Assembly: GCA_020848195.1 (NCBI GenBank)
Contig: JADLAP010000137.1
Span: 1-35,605, forward strand
Length of the DNA: 35,605 nt
Direction of reading: 5' to 3'
Source of the DNA: Phycisphaeraceae bacterium
Lineage (GTDB): Bacteria > Planctomycetota > Phycisphaerae > Phycisphaerales > Phycisphaeraceae
Both the position numbers and the translations under genes were made by a program. Numbering within the stretch: the stretch's first letter is position 1; every line of letters starts with the position of its first letter. Shown in pieces: positions 10,368 to 18,632 of the stretch. The notes beneath the pieces were generated by a model. The model saw only the letters and a program-made list of their open reading frames with translations, did no database searches and was not told where the DNA came from.

Positions 10368-13300
10368 ATGCAAACCTGGCTGATCCGGATCGTTCTGGCT
10401 GGCCTGCTGTGCGCGACGGCCTATGGCGAAGAGTCGAACAACCTGCTGACCAATCCGGGTTTTGAAGATGCCACCGCGTCGGGCGGTCTGCGGGCTTGGA
10501 GCGTCAACACGACGTATCCCGTGGAATCGATCGATCTGGTGCGCAGCGATCCGGTCCGCGTGCGCTCCGGCTCCGCTTCGGTGAAGCTGGCGCAAACCGG
10601 CATCGACGCCAACGCGAGGGAGCTGTTCGGCGCGATCTACACACAGTCGGACATCCCGGTGGAGCCGCTGGTGGAATACCGGCTCTCCTTCTGGGTTCGC
10701 GGCTCAGGCAAGGTCAGTGGCACAATCTATGGCTACGGCGAGCAGGGCAATGTGTACGAACAGGCTCCGATCGTCAGGCTGGTCAAGCTCGGCGATGACG
10801 GGCCGGATTCGTTCTTCCGCATCGGCGACGGCGATCCGTGGACGCTTTGCCAATATCAGTTCTGCGTGACTTCCAGGGAAAGCAAAACGACCTCCGTGCG
10901 CGTGGCGATCAACGCGCATGGAACCGTGTATATCGATGACTGCCGCTTTGAACGGGTGGGGCCTATGACTGAATCTGCCGGAAAAACCGCTGAAATCACC
11001 AAAGAAGACAAAAGCATCGCGGCGGCCGAGCAGCCGAGCGAGCTTCGTCCGAACCTGGTCAGCCTTGTCCGTGTCGCCGCGCCGCCGGTCATTGATGGCC
11101 GGATCGACGATGGCGAATATCCATTGCGCGTCGAAGGGCTGGTGGACTGCTCGAACCAGTCGATGTATCCGCAGAACCACACATGGCGCATGACGTATGA
11201 CTCGACGCATCTCTATTTCGCGCTTCACCTGAAGCTGCCGCACGGATGCGCCTTCGCCCCGGTCGGAGCCGGACGCGACGACTCCGCCCTCATCGCGGCT
11301 TCCGATGCCTTCTACTGCTACCTGCGCACGGATGCGGATACGGCGGCCAAACGGTACGAAGGCGTATACCTGGCGGTGGATAGCGCGGGCAACTTCTACG
11401 ACGCATGGGAAACCATCGATCATGTGCACCTGCAATGCCAGCGTCAGGCGGAGTTCAACGCGAACTGGAAGATCGCCACATCCCGGTCGCAGGACCAGTG
11501 GACGATCGAATGGTCCGTTCCCTGGCAGGATATGAAACTGCCCGCTCCGGAACCTGGCCGCGAATATGCGTTGTCGTTCGGCTTGAATGTGAACAATCAG
11601 CGTCTGGCGTGGCAGTCCCATCCGACATGGTTCGATTATCCGCAGGCGTTCGGCCTGATCCGGCTGGCGGGCAATACGCTGGCGGTGCAGGCGCCCAACC
11701 TCGACGGACTGCGCCGCGGCGAACTCAATGCCGGCCTGCAATTGAACAACCCGACCGGCCACGACATCCCCTATGACCTGACGTATGTGGTGTCCAAGGT
11801 TCGCATGACCGAAGGGTCAATCGGAAGCTGGGTGCTGGATCAGGTTGGCGATCTGCGTCAGCGGGAAGCCGTCGCCGCGGATAGTCTGTACTCCCGTCGT
11901 CAGTCCGGCTTCGTGCCTCGCAACGGCAATGACAACATGGCCGGCCAATCCAGACTGCGACAGCCGGGGTACTATGTTCTGGAACTGGAAGCCCGAAGCA
12001 GCGGAGTTTCCTGCTACTATCAGAAGATTCCGTTTCACTACTATCCGCCGATCATCCTTTCGCTGGAACCGATTCCCAGCAAAGATCAGATTCTTGCCCA
12101 TCTCGGTCTACATGGCGCTGAGTTGAAGGCCGGCGCCAAGGTGAGCCTGAACTTCGTGAATGAGCAAGGCCAGAACCTGTTGTCGCAACAGGCGGAGGTC
12201 GCCGCGGACGTGGTGGACATGACGCTGTCGATGGCGTCGCTGAAGCCCGGGTCGTATCAGGTTCAAGCCGCGCTGACGGACGCGGCCGGCGGAGAGATCG
12301 CCCAATGTACGGAGACTTTTCGCAAGTGGGACACGCCGGTCTGGGAAAAGGAGCGTGCGGGCATTGAGGCGCTGGAGGGCGACTGGGTTCCGTCCCCGTG
12401 GTCGCCGCTGGAAATTCGAGGCAGCGACGTGGCGGTGTGGGGTCGTACCTTCAGCTTTGCCCCGGGAAGTCTGCTGGCGAAGATGACCAGCCAGGACAAG
12501 CCTCTGCTGGCGGCCGGGATGTCGGCTTCCTATCAGAAACAGGGCAAGGCGCAGGATATTCAGATCGCCGATCCGACCATGCAGACGCAGCAGAAAGGCC
12601 GGGCGGTCGTGGTGCAGCAGGGCCGGTCGCCGGACTTCGATCTGACCTCCCGCGCGATGGTGGAATTCGACGGCCTGTTGCGGTACGACATCACCGTGAC
12701 GCCGCGCGGCAAGCCCGCCATCGACGAGCTTTGCATTCGCATTCCCTTCCACGACATGAAGTACGCCAACGGCGCCAACGGCAGCGCGTGGCAGACGGGG
12801 CTGGTGGACGAACTGAACTTTCGTCAGACCGGCCGGTGGTATCTGTTCTGGTTGGGCGACGAACGGCGAGGCTGCGGCTTCGTGGTCGAAAACCACAAGG
12901 GCTGGCTCATCAACTCGAAAAAGCCGCGGATTGTGCTGGACAAGGAAGATGGCCGGCGCGTCCTGAAACTGTTCATCGTCAATGATGCTGCCGAAGTGAA
13001 TCAGCCATTATCGTTCACCTTCGCGCTGCATCCCACACCGGTGAAGCCGATGTTCGCGGGTTGGCGCGATCTGCGTCCGCATGGTCTGGGTTACGGTCAG
13101 CCTCCGATCAATCTGAACATGATCCACGCCTGGGGATGGAACTCCTCCGACAGCAAGCCCTCGCCTCGGAGCTGGCAGGTGTTGACGGATATGCTTACGT
13201 ATCTCCATGGCCGGCAACAGCGCGTCTATCCCTACCTTGGCACATACTATCTGACCCCGCACCATTTCATCCGCGTGGAGACGCCGTTCATCCCCGAAGG

Positions 13301-14390
13301 CGGCAAGCATCCCGACAACATGCTGGTGGAAAGGAAAAAGGACGCCGGCCGCCTGGAAGAGTATTTCTACTTCAAAAAGGATTGGGATCTTTCGCCGCCG
13401 GTGATTCATGAAGTCGGCATGGAAACGCAGGAGGAAGTCCGCATATCCAGCGCCGCGTCGTATGCCGACTATTTCGCCCACGGCATCGGGGAAATGCTCA
13501 AACGCTCGGATGTGGACGGCATCTATTGCGACATTCCGCTGCCATCCCAGGATTTCAACGCCGAGCTGGGCCTGTCCTACACGACCATGGACGGCGTCAC
13601 GGAAGGAACCTACTCCGTTTTCGCCGCCCGCGATCTCTACAAACGGATGTACTGTCTGTTTGAAAAATACCGCGGCGAAGCGAAAAAGCCCTACATCCTG
13701 GGCCACGGCCTGCCCATGATGCCCGCCATCACGTCGTTCTGGGACATGACGTTCCACGGCGAGGAACTCAAGCCCGCCGAAGCCTATGGCTGCACCAAGA
13801 TGTTTTTGCAGACCCGCGCCGCCGCCAGCCCCCTGGCGGTCCCGGATGATACGGACGAGCATCGCACGTATGACGCCCACTACTTTCGTTCGATGTTCTG
13901 CGCCTATGGCGGCAATCCCGTCATCCTCCTGCCTCAGTACGGCTACCAGCCCAGGCTCGGCAACATGCCCGAACATAGCCGGGAAATCCTTTCCTTCACC
14001 TTCCTTCACGACACCCTGCTCTGGCCGGCCGACATACCGCCTCAGACGGTGTATGACTTCTGGAACAAGGTGGAAATCCCGTTCGGCATGGGCGACGCCG
14101 CGTTCCATCCGTACTGGGAAAATGGCGCGCGCTGCGAGCCGGCGTGCATCAAGCTCAGCTACTGGCGCAAGCCCGACGGCATGGACGTCCTTGTCGCCGT
14201 CGCCAACTGGAGCGGACAGAAGGTTGATGCCTCCATCTCGCTGCCCGATGAACTGAAGACTTTGGCACAGGGCGTGGACATGGAATCCGGCGAGGCTGTG
14301 CAACTCAGCGGCGCATGGAACGTCAGCGTGCCGGCGCACAACCTGCGCGTGTTCCGCTTCAACCAGCCGCAAACGCCGGCCAAACCGTGA
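10368..14390 (+). CDS. Large secreted protein with carbohydrate-binding-like modules and putative glycosidase barrel
   Basis: 1340 residues with a signal peptide (about 1-20, ending ATAYGEE). Segment 25-200 begins NLLTNPGFED and is a jelly-roll, CBM4/9-like module. Segment 235-435 (PPVIDGRIDDGEY, then ATW-like strands and WTIEWSVPW) is CBM9/DOMON-like. Ig-like and beta-sandwich regions follow (450-920, with PWSPLEIRG), then an alpha/beta region (about 935-1250) with DVDGIYCDIPLPSQD and WDMTFHGEE resembling a glycoside-hydrolase-type TIM barrel, then a C-terminal beta domain. This architecture is common among uncharacterised planctomycete secreted hydrolases (DUF6067-like, from memory). A catalytic residue cannot be assigned. 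The ATG at 10368 is chosen over upstream in-frame ATGs because it starts the signal peptide. It converges with the LacI/glycosidase pair. Confidence 0.7.
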   Translation: MQTWLIRIVLAGLLCATAYGEESNNLLTNPGFEDATASGGLRAWSVNTTYPVESIDLVRSDPVRVRSGSASVKLAQTGIDANARELFGAIYTQSDIPVEPLVEYRLSFWVRGSGKVSGTIYGYGEQGNVYEQAPIVRLVKLGDDGPDSFFRIGDGDPWTLCQYQFCVTSRESKTTSVRVAINAHGTVYIDDCRFERVGPMTESAGKTAEITKEDKSIAAAEQPSELRPNLVSLVRVAAPPVIDGRIDDGEYPLRVEGLVDCSNQSMYPQNHTWRMTYDSTHLYFALHLKLPHGCAFAPVGAGRDDSALIAASDAFYCYLRTDADTAAKRYEGVYLAVDSAGNFYDAWETIDHVHLQCQRQAEFNANWKIATSRSQDQWTIEWSVPWQDMKLPAPEPGREYALSFGLNVNNQRLAWQSHPTWFDYPQAFGLIRLAGNTLAVQAPNLDGLRRGELNAGLQLNNPTGHDIPYDLTYVVSKVRMTEGSIGSWVLDQVGDLRQREAVAADSLYSRRQSGFVPRNGNDNMAGQSRLRQPGYYVLELEARSSGVSCYYQKIPFHYYPPIILSLEPIPSKDQILAHLGLHGAELKAGAKVSLNFVNEQGQNLLSQQAEVAADVVDMTLSMASLKPGSYQVQAALTDAAGGEIAQCTETFRKWDTPVWEKERAGIEALEGDWVPSPWSPLEIRGSDVAVWGRTFSFAPGSLLAKMTSQDKPLLAAGMSASYQKQGKAQDIQIADPTMQTQQKGRAVVVQQGRSPDFDLTSRAMVEFDGLLRYDITVTPRGKPAIDELCIRIPFHDMKYANGANGSAWQTGLVDELNFRQTGRWYLFWLGDERRGCGFVVENHKGWLINSKKPRIVLDKEDGRRVLKLFIVNDAAEVNQPLSFTFALHPTPVKPMFAGWRDLRPHGLGYGQPPINLNMIHAWGWNSSDSKPSPRSWQVLTDMLTYLHGRQQRVYPYLGTYYLTPHHFIRVETPFIPEGGKHPDNMLVERKKDAGRLEEYFYFKKDWDLSPPVIHEVGMETQEEVRISSAASYADYFAHGIGEMLKRSDVDGIYCDIPLPSQDFNAELGLSYTTMDGVTEGTYSVFAARDLYKRMYCLFEKYRGEAKKPYILGHGLPMMPAITSFWDMTFHGEELKPAEAYGCTKMFLQTRAAASPLAVPDDTDEHRTYDAHYFRSMFCAYGGNPVILLPQYGYQPRLGNMPEHSREILSFTFLHDTLLWPADIPPQTVYDFWNKVEIPFGMGDAAFHPYWENGARCEPACIKLSYWRKPDGMDVLVAVANWSGQKVDASISLPDELKTLAQGVDMESGEAVQLSGAWNVSVPAHNLRVFRFNQPQTPAKP

Positions 14391-14448
14391 ACCGGCATGG
14401 TTGGCCGCCTGCTGCCGATGGGATCGGAAAAGCGTTTGGCGGACCTCG

Positions 14449-16020
14449 TCAGAGCTTCCGCAGCAGACTTTGCGTCACCGCGTCCACCGCTTGTCGCGGA
14501 TCGTCATACGGCTCCATGTAGTCCCACATTTTCGTGATGGTCAAAAACCGGCGTTCCGTTTCCGTCAGGTCGGCGATCGGCACCAGCTTGTGCGCCATCT
14601 TCAGGAAATTGAACGCGATGTTCAGGCGGTGAAACCGATCCGGATGGGCGTTCATGTGTTCGAGAAGACGCCTGACGTTCGCGTGCGTCGGCTCGTCGTA
14701 CGCATCGCGTATGTTCTCCATGTGCCGGCGGACGACATCCTCCCACTGATCGGCGAACCGGTCCCATGGAAAGCCAAGCGGCTTGCGGAAGAACAGCACC
14801 GCCGGCGGCGCGTGGTCCGTCAGCCACCGCTCCACCGGCGTCGGCGTGTAGCTCACGTCATGCGGCGACCACAGAGCGTCGGCGAGAATGCCGAGTTGCT
14901 CGATGAAGCTGTCGCAGCCGACCAGCACTTCGTACACCATGCCATCGACGCCGATTCGCTGGAACTGTTTCAAGTCCTCCAGCATCACGCCCGTGCAGGG
15001 CTGGGGACAGGAAAACGTGCCGTGCCGGTTCAGGTCATCGAAAACATAGAGTTTGCCGGGGAATTTCTCCCGCCATTCCTTCAGCCGCTCCATCAGGTAC
15101 ACGTTGATGTGGACGCCGGCGGACTGGGGATCGGCCTGGACTTCGCCGTGATCGGGCAGGGTCGGATGTTCCGCGCCGATCGGTCGCCAGATCATGCGCG
15201 GGAACAGGTCGAACATCAGATGATCGAGCCGGCGATGGATGCTCATATCCGCCGGGGGACGGTATCGGTGAACGTAGGAAATGGTTTCAAGCTTTTTCTC
15301 CGGCGCTTTGGCGCGGCCGGCGTCGATGAAACGTCGCAGCAGCGGCTGCCACTGCTCCACCGCCGACAGCGACGCGCAGGCGGGACAACGGCAATGGCTG
15401 TAGCCGTCGCCCGTCATGGCCAGCACGTGGTGCGCCGGGCCGCAGTCCTGCGCGAAAAACCGTTCCGCGCCGGCTTCAAACGCCTTGAGTCCCTCCGGTT
15501 CGTTCAGGCATGGCCGGGTTTCGCACTCCGGTTTGTGCGTGAACGGCTGACCTTCCGCATTCTTCGCCAGCCACCGCGAAGGCGCGTCCTTCGGCAGGAA
15601 CACGATCGACGTGTAGACGTAAAACACCAGTTCGATGCCGCGTTTGCCGCATTCTTCGATGATCAGGTCGCGGTGATGACGCCAGCCATAGCAGGTATGC
15701 ACGATCAGCCGGTTCATCCGCCACTTGCCCATGCGGTCGATGAGCAGCCGCAGCTTGTCGGGAGTATGCGAGGACAGGGACTCGCATGTGTTGACGCCGC
15801 GGATGCTGAATGCGGCGTGATGCCTGCCCGCCGGCCGGCCCATCCGCAGGTGATACACGCCGTGCAGGCAACCGCGGGCGTTGGTTCCGATGATGTGATG
15901 CCCATCGCCCATGGGCTGGATGTCGTAACCGTCCCCGGACGAGGCTTGGACTTCCAACGTCACAGGCATGTCGCCGGCTTCCCGGCGGGCAAAGGCAAGA
16001 ATGTCGGCATCGCATGTCAT
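14449..16020 (-). CDS. GH20/GH67-like (DUF4838-type) glycoside hydrolase, cytoplasmic
   Basis: A 523-residue protein without a signal peptide. An N-terminal alpha/beta segment has NARGCLHGVYHL (47-58), the signature seen before the barrel in hexosaminidase- and alpha-glucuronidase-like enzymes. A TIM-barrel-like body follows (SIRGVNTCE, KWRMNRLIVHTCYGW, DGMVYEVLVG). An HCRCPAC motif at 209-215 after AMTGDGYS is typical of the DUF4838 group and may hold a metal. The substrate is unknown. The start at 16020 is chosen because AGGTGA lies seven bases upstream; the longer frame to 16152 would run into the regulator gene. It begins 28 bases after the LacI-type regulator, so they are probably one operon. 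Confidence 0.7.
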   Translation of the reverse strand: MTCDADILAFARREAGDMPVTLEVQASSGDGYDIQPMGDGHHIIGTNARGCLHGVYHLRMGRPAGRHHAAFSIRGVNTCESLSSHTPDKLRLLIDRMGKWRMNRLIVHTCYGWRHHRDLIIEECGKRGIELVFYVYTSIVFLPKDAPSRWLAKNAEGQPFTHKPECETRPCLNEPEGLKAFEAGAERFFAQDCGPAHHVLAMTGDGYSHCRCPACASLSAVEQWQPLLRRFIDAGRAKAPEKKLETISYVHRYRPPADMSIHRRLDHLMFDLFPRMIWRPIGAEHPTLPDHGEVQADPQSAGVHINVYLMERLKEWREKFPGKLYVFDDLNRHGTFSCPQPCTGVMLEDLKQFQRIGVDGMVYEVLVGCDSFIEQLGILADALWSPHDVSYTPTPVERWLTDHAPPAVLFFRKPLGFPWDRFADQWEDVVRRHMENIRDAYDEPTHANVRRLLEHMNAHPDRFHRLNIAFNFLKMAHKLVPIADLTETERRFLTITKMWDYMEPYDDPRQAVDAVTQSLLRKL

Positions 16021-16048
16021 GACTGTCACCTGCGAAAAGGGATGAGGC

Positions 16049-17140
16049 TTACGTCGAGCTTGAACGCCGCCGGGTGGCCGGCCCCGTGGACTGACGCTCC
16101 ACGAATATGCTGGGGATGCGAATCGTCTTCGGCGCCATGCCGGGCTGCTCAATCGCTTCCGTCATCAGATCGAACGCAGCCTGCACGATCAGGTCGACCG
16201 GCTGGCGCACGGTGCTGAGTCTGGGCCGAAACCGCCGGGCGGCTTCCACATCGTCAAACCCCACAATGCTGACATCCTGCGGCACGCGCAAGCCGCGGGA
16301 CTCCAGCACCGACACGGCCGCCATGGCCCAGAGATCATTGGACACGATGAGCGCGGTGCAGTCGGGATATCGCTGAAAAAAGACTTCCAGGGCGGTCTCA
16401 ACGGGATCGGTCTGGGATGACTCGCCGCCCTCGGCGATGAGCGTGTCCGGTGGGACGACGCGGTCGAGCGTGTCCGTGAGGCCGTAACGCCGACAAGCCC
16501 GGACAAAGCCGGCAACCCGCGCCGCCGGCTGACGCCAGCGGTCGCGGCTGAAGGTCATGTAGATGCGACGATGCCCCTGCTCCAACAGTCTCAATGCGGC
16601 CTGCTCGACGCCGCTGGCCCGGTCCAGCAGAACCTGAAGGCAGGGCGACGCCAGCGGACCATCGAAAAACACCACCGGCACGGACAACTGCCGGTACGCC
16701 GCCAGTTCACGCGGCGAAAAGCCCGTGCATCCATACAGGAGCAATCCGTCCACGCCGCGGGCGATCAGGTCGCGGGCGGCGGCCATCGTAGGCTGATGCT
16801 CCCCCACGCCGCCGCTGAAATAAAGCGCGTAGCCGGCGGCGCGGAAAAGCCTGTCCAGACGATCGGCCTTGGCGGCGGCTATCTCGTAATGCAACATGCA
16901 GCCCAGAAACCCGATCGTCTTCGACTTGCCCTGGATCAGGCTGCGCGCCAGCAAGTTCGGCTGATATCCCAGCTCGCGGGCAGTGAGCTGCACGCGATGA
17001 CGCATCTCACAAGAGATCCGCGGGTGGTCGCGCAACGCCCGGCTGACCGTCGAATGGCTCGTGCCCAGGCGACGCGCGATGTCGTAGATGGTCACGGGCG
17101 AGCCGGCGACCGGCGTTTTTCGGGGTGGTGCGGAACGCAT
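16049..17140 (-). CDS. LacI-family transcriptional regulator
   Basis: A 363-residue regulator. The helix-turn-helix and hinge (about 16-70) read TIYDIARRLGTSHSTVSRAL and GYQPNLLARSL, the LacI signature. A periplasmic-binding-protein-like sensor domain follows (IGFLGCML to VDLIVQAAFDLM) that would bind a sugar or derivative. The ATG at 17140 is preferred over a GTG at 17179 because promoter and operator elements occupy 17142-17192. It probably controls itself and the glycosidase gene behind it, and could act on the secreted gene at 10368, though that operator looks different. Confidence 0.9.
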   Translation of the reverse strand: MRSAPPRKTPVAGSPVTIYDIARRLGTSHSTVSRALRDHPRISCEMRHRVQLTARELGYQPNLLARSLIQGKSKTIGFLGCMLHYEIAAAKADRLDRLFRAAGYALYFSGGVGEHQPTMAAARDLIARGVDGLLLYGCTGFSPRELAAYRQLSVPVVFFDGPLASPCLQVLLDRASGVEQAALRLLEQGHRRIYMTFSRDRWRQPAARVAGFVRACRRYGLTDTLDRVVPPDTLIAEGGESSQTDPVETALEVFFQRYPDCTALIVSNDLWAMAAVSVLESRGLRVPQDVSIVGFDDVEAARRFRPRLSTVRQPVDLIVQAAFDLMTEAIEQPGMAPKTIRIPSIFVERQSTGPATRRRSSST

Positions 17141-17141
17141 G

Positions 17142-17181
17142 TTGCACTCGGTTATTTCCGCAAGTGTAATCGAGTGCACAA
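17142..17181. promoter_or_regulatory. LacI-type operator, probable autoregulation
   Basis: GTGTAATCGAGTGCAC (17164-17179) is an imperfect palindrome around a central TCGA, the form expected for LacI-family operators, and lies inside the regulator's own promoter. A further TGCACTCG at 17143-17150 pairs with CGAGTGCA at 17171-17178, so a second half-site is present about 28 bp away. Confidence 0.55.
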
Positions 17182-17192
17182 ACCATCGTCAA
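17163..17192 (-). promoter_or_regulatory. Promoter of the LacI-type regulator
   Basis: On the minus strand TTGACG (complement of 17187-17192), an 18-base spacer and TACACT (complement of 17163-17168). The leader to the ATG at 17140 would be about 15 bases. Confidence 0.55.
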
Positions 17193-17247
17193 GCCCGCGG
17201 CGCACGCAAGCCGTGTATTCCGCGAATCTTCGCCTGGCTGTGGGAGC

Positions 17248-17253
17248 TACAAT
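17248..17253 (+). promoter_or_regulatory. Possible -10 element TACAAT for the O-methyltransferase
   Basis: TACAAT lies 25 bases before the ATG at 17279, leaving room for a short leader with its GGAAAGG site. No good -35 sequence is seen. The same hexamer precedes the gene at 19886. Confidence 0.35.
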
Positions 17254-17278
17254 CCGGCGTTTCCCGGAAAGGTTGAAC

Positions 17279-17914
17279 ATGGAATGCATGCCTGAAGGAT
17301 TATGCGGCTACCTCGACGGCCTGGTCCCGCCACGCCATCCGGAGCTGATGCGCATGGAGGCCTACGCGGCCGAACATCGCTTTCCCATCATCGGCCCGTC
17401 GTGCGGATGGGCCTGCTACCAGATCGCCCGCCTGATCGGCGCACGCCGCGTCTTTGAACTCGGCTCCGGCTACGGTTATTCCACCGCCTTCTTCGCCAAG
17501 GCTGTTCAGGAAAGCGGCGGCGGAGAAGTCTTTCATGTCGTGTGGGATCAGAAACTTTCCGACATGGCCCGGCAACATCTGGCTGTCCTGGGCTTTGACG
17601 GCCTGATCCGCTACCACGTCGCCGAAGCCGTGCAGACGCTTCGCCGGACGGCAGGGCCGTTCGACCTGATCTTCTGCGACATCGACAAGCAGGGCTATCC
17701 CGCCGCGCTGCCCGAGATCGCCGCCAAGCTCCGGCCCGGCGGCGTGCTGATCGTCGACAACATGCTCTGGCACGGCAAAATCCTCGACGACAATCATCAC
17801 GATCCCGAAACCGACGCCATCCGCGAACTGACACGTCTCGTCACGACCGATCCCGCGTGGATCGCCGGCATCCTGCCCCTGCGCGACGGCCTGCTCGTGG
17901 CTCAACATCGTTAA
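17279..17914 (+). CDS. Class I SAM-dependent methyltransferase (O-methyltransferase-like)
   Basis: A 211-residue protein with the COG4122 O-methyltransferase layout: an N-terminal helix with PIIGPSCGWACYQIARLI, motif I VFELGSGYGYSTAFFAKAV (58-76), an acidic strand-4 segment FDLIFCDIDKQGYP, and VLIVDNMLWHGKI, which in relatives contributes metal and acceptor binding. Family members methylate catechol-like or other small hydroxyl groups; the substrate here is unknown. GGAAAGG lies about seven bases before the ATG at 17279, which is chosen although the frame is open far upstream. The next gene (SDR) starts 19 bases after the stop, so 17279-19837 is probably one transcript. Confidence 0.85.
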   Translation: MECMPEGLCGYLDGLVPPRHPELMRMEAYAAEHRFPIIGPSCGWACYQIARLIGARRVFELGSGYGYSTAFFAKAVQESGGGEVFHVVWDQKLSDMARQHLAVLGFDGLIRYHVAEAVQTLRRTAGPFDLIFCDIDKQGYPAALPEIAAKLRPGGVLIVDNMLWHGKILDDNHHDPETDAIRELTRLVTTDPAWIAGILPLRDGLLVAQHR

Positions 17915-17933
17915 CTTCGGAAAGGCTCGCGTC

Positions 17934-18632
17934 ATGCCCGACAAAACCGTTCTCGTCACCGGCGCCGGCAGCGGCATCGGTCTGGCGACCGCGAAACTGC
18001 TAGCGCAATCCGGCTACGCTGTCGCCCTCGTCGGTCGCACGGTGTCCAAGCTCGAAACCGTTGCCGCGACGATCACCTCGCCCACGCTGGTGCTTCCCGC
18101 CGATGTCACCGACCCCGCCGACTGCCATCATGTGGTGGACCAGGTGATGCGGCGATGGGGCCGGCTCGACGCGCTGGCGAACGTTGCCGGCGACGCGCCG
18201 AACCTGCCGCTGGACAAGGTGACGCCGGATGTCTGGCGTCGCTGCATCGAAACCAACCTTGGCGCGGTGGTGCATCTGACCGCGGCGGCGTGGCCCTGCT
18301 TCCGTCAGCGCAAGGCCGGCGTCGTCGTCAATGTCTCCAGCATGGCCAGCATCAGCCCGTTTCCCGGTTTTGCCATCTATGCCGCGGCGAAAGCGGGGCT
18401 GAACATGTACACCCGCTGCGCCGCGACGGAAGGCATGGCCTTCGGCGTCAAGACGGTGGCCATCGCGCCCGGCGCGGTGGAAACGCCGATGCTCCGCGGC
18501 ATCTTTTCCGAAACCGCCGTTCCGAAGGACCGCGCCCTCTCGCCCTACGCCGTGGCCCAGGTCATCGTCGACTGCATCACCGGCGACCGCGACTTCGCGT
18601 CCGGCGAAACGATCACCGTGCCCAGCCCATGA
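17934..18632 (+). CDS. Short-chain dehydrogenase/reductase (SDR family)
   Basis: A 232-residue classical SDR oxidoreductase using NAD(P)H. The cofactor motif TGAGSGIG is at 9-16, NVAG (usually NNAG) at 83-86, catalytic Ser at about 136 (VNVSSMAS) and Tyr149-xxx-Lys153. The PGAVETPM segment after strand 6 is typical. The substrate is not predictable. GGAAAGG lies about a dozen bases before the ATG. Its stop overlaps the next gene's start (ATGA), so translation is probably coupled to the transporter. Confidence 0.92.
   Translation: MPDKTVLVTGAGSGIGLATAKLLAQSGYAVALVGRTVSKLETVAATITSPTLVLPADVTDPADCHHVVDQVMRRWGRLDALANVAGDAPNLPLDKVTPDVWRRCIETNLGAVVHLTAAAWPCFRQRKAGVVVNVSSMASISPFPGFAIYAAAKAGLNMYTRCAATEGMAFGVKTVAIAPGAVETPMLRGIFSETAVPKDRALSPYAVAQVIVDCITGDRDFASGETITVPSP

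Noticed and set aside
13008-14372. 454-codon minus-strand frame within the secreted 1340-residue gene
   Set aside because: Antisense shadow; the plus frame is continuous with the signal peptide and domains.
14401-16218. 605-codon plus-strand frame opposite the glycosidase-like gene
   Set aside because: The composition is that of an antisense shadow. The minus-strand product has recognisable motifs and a ribosome binding site.
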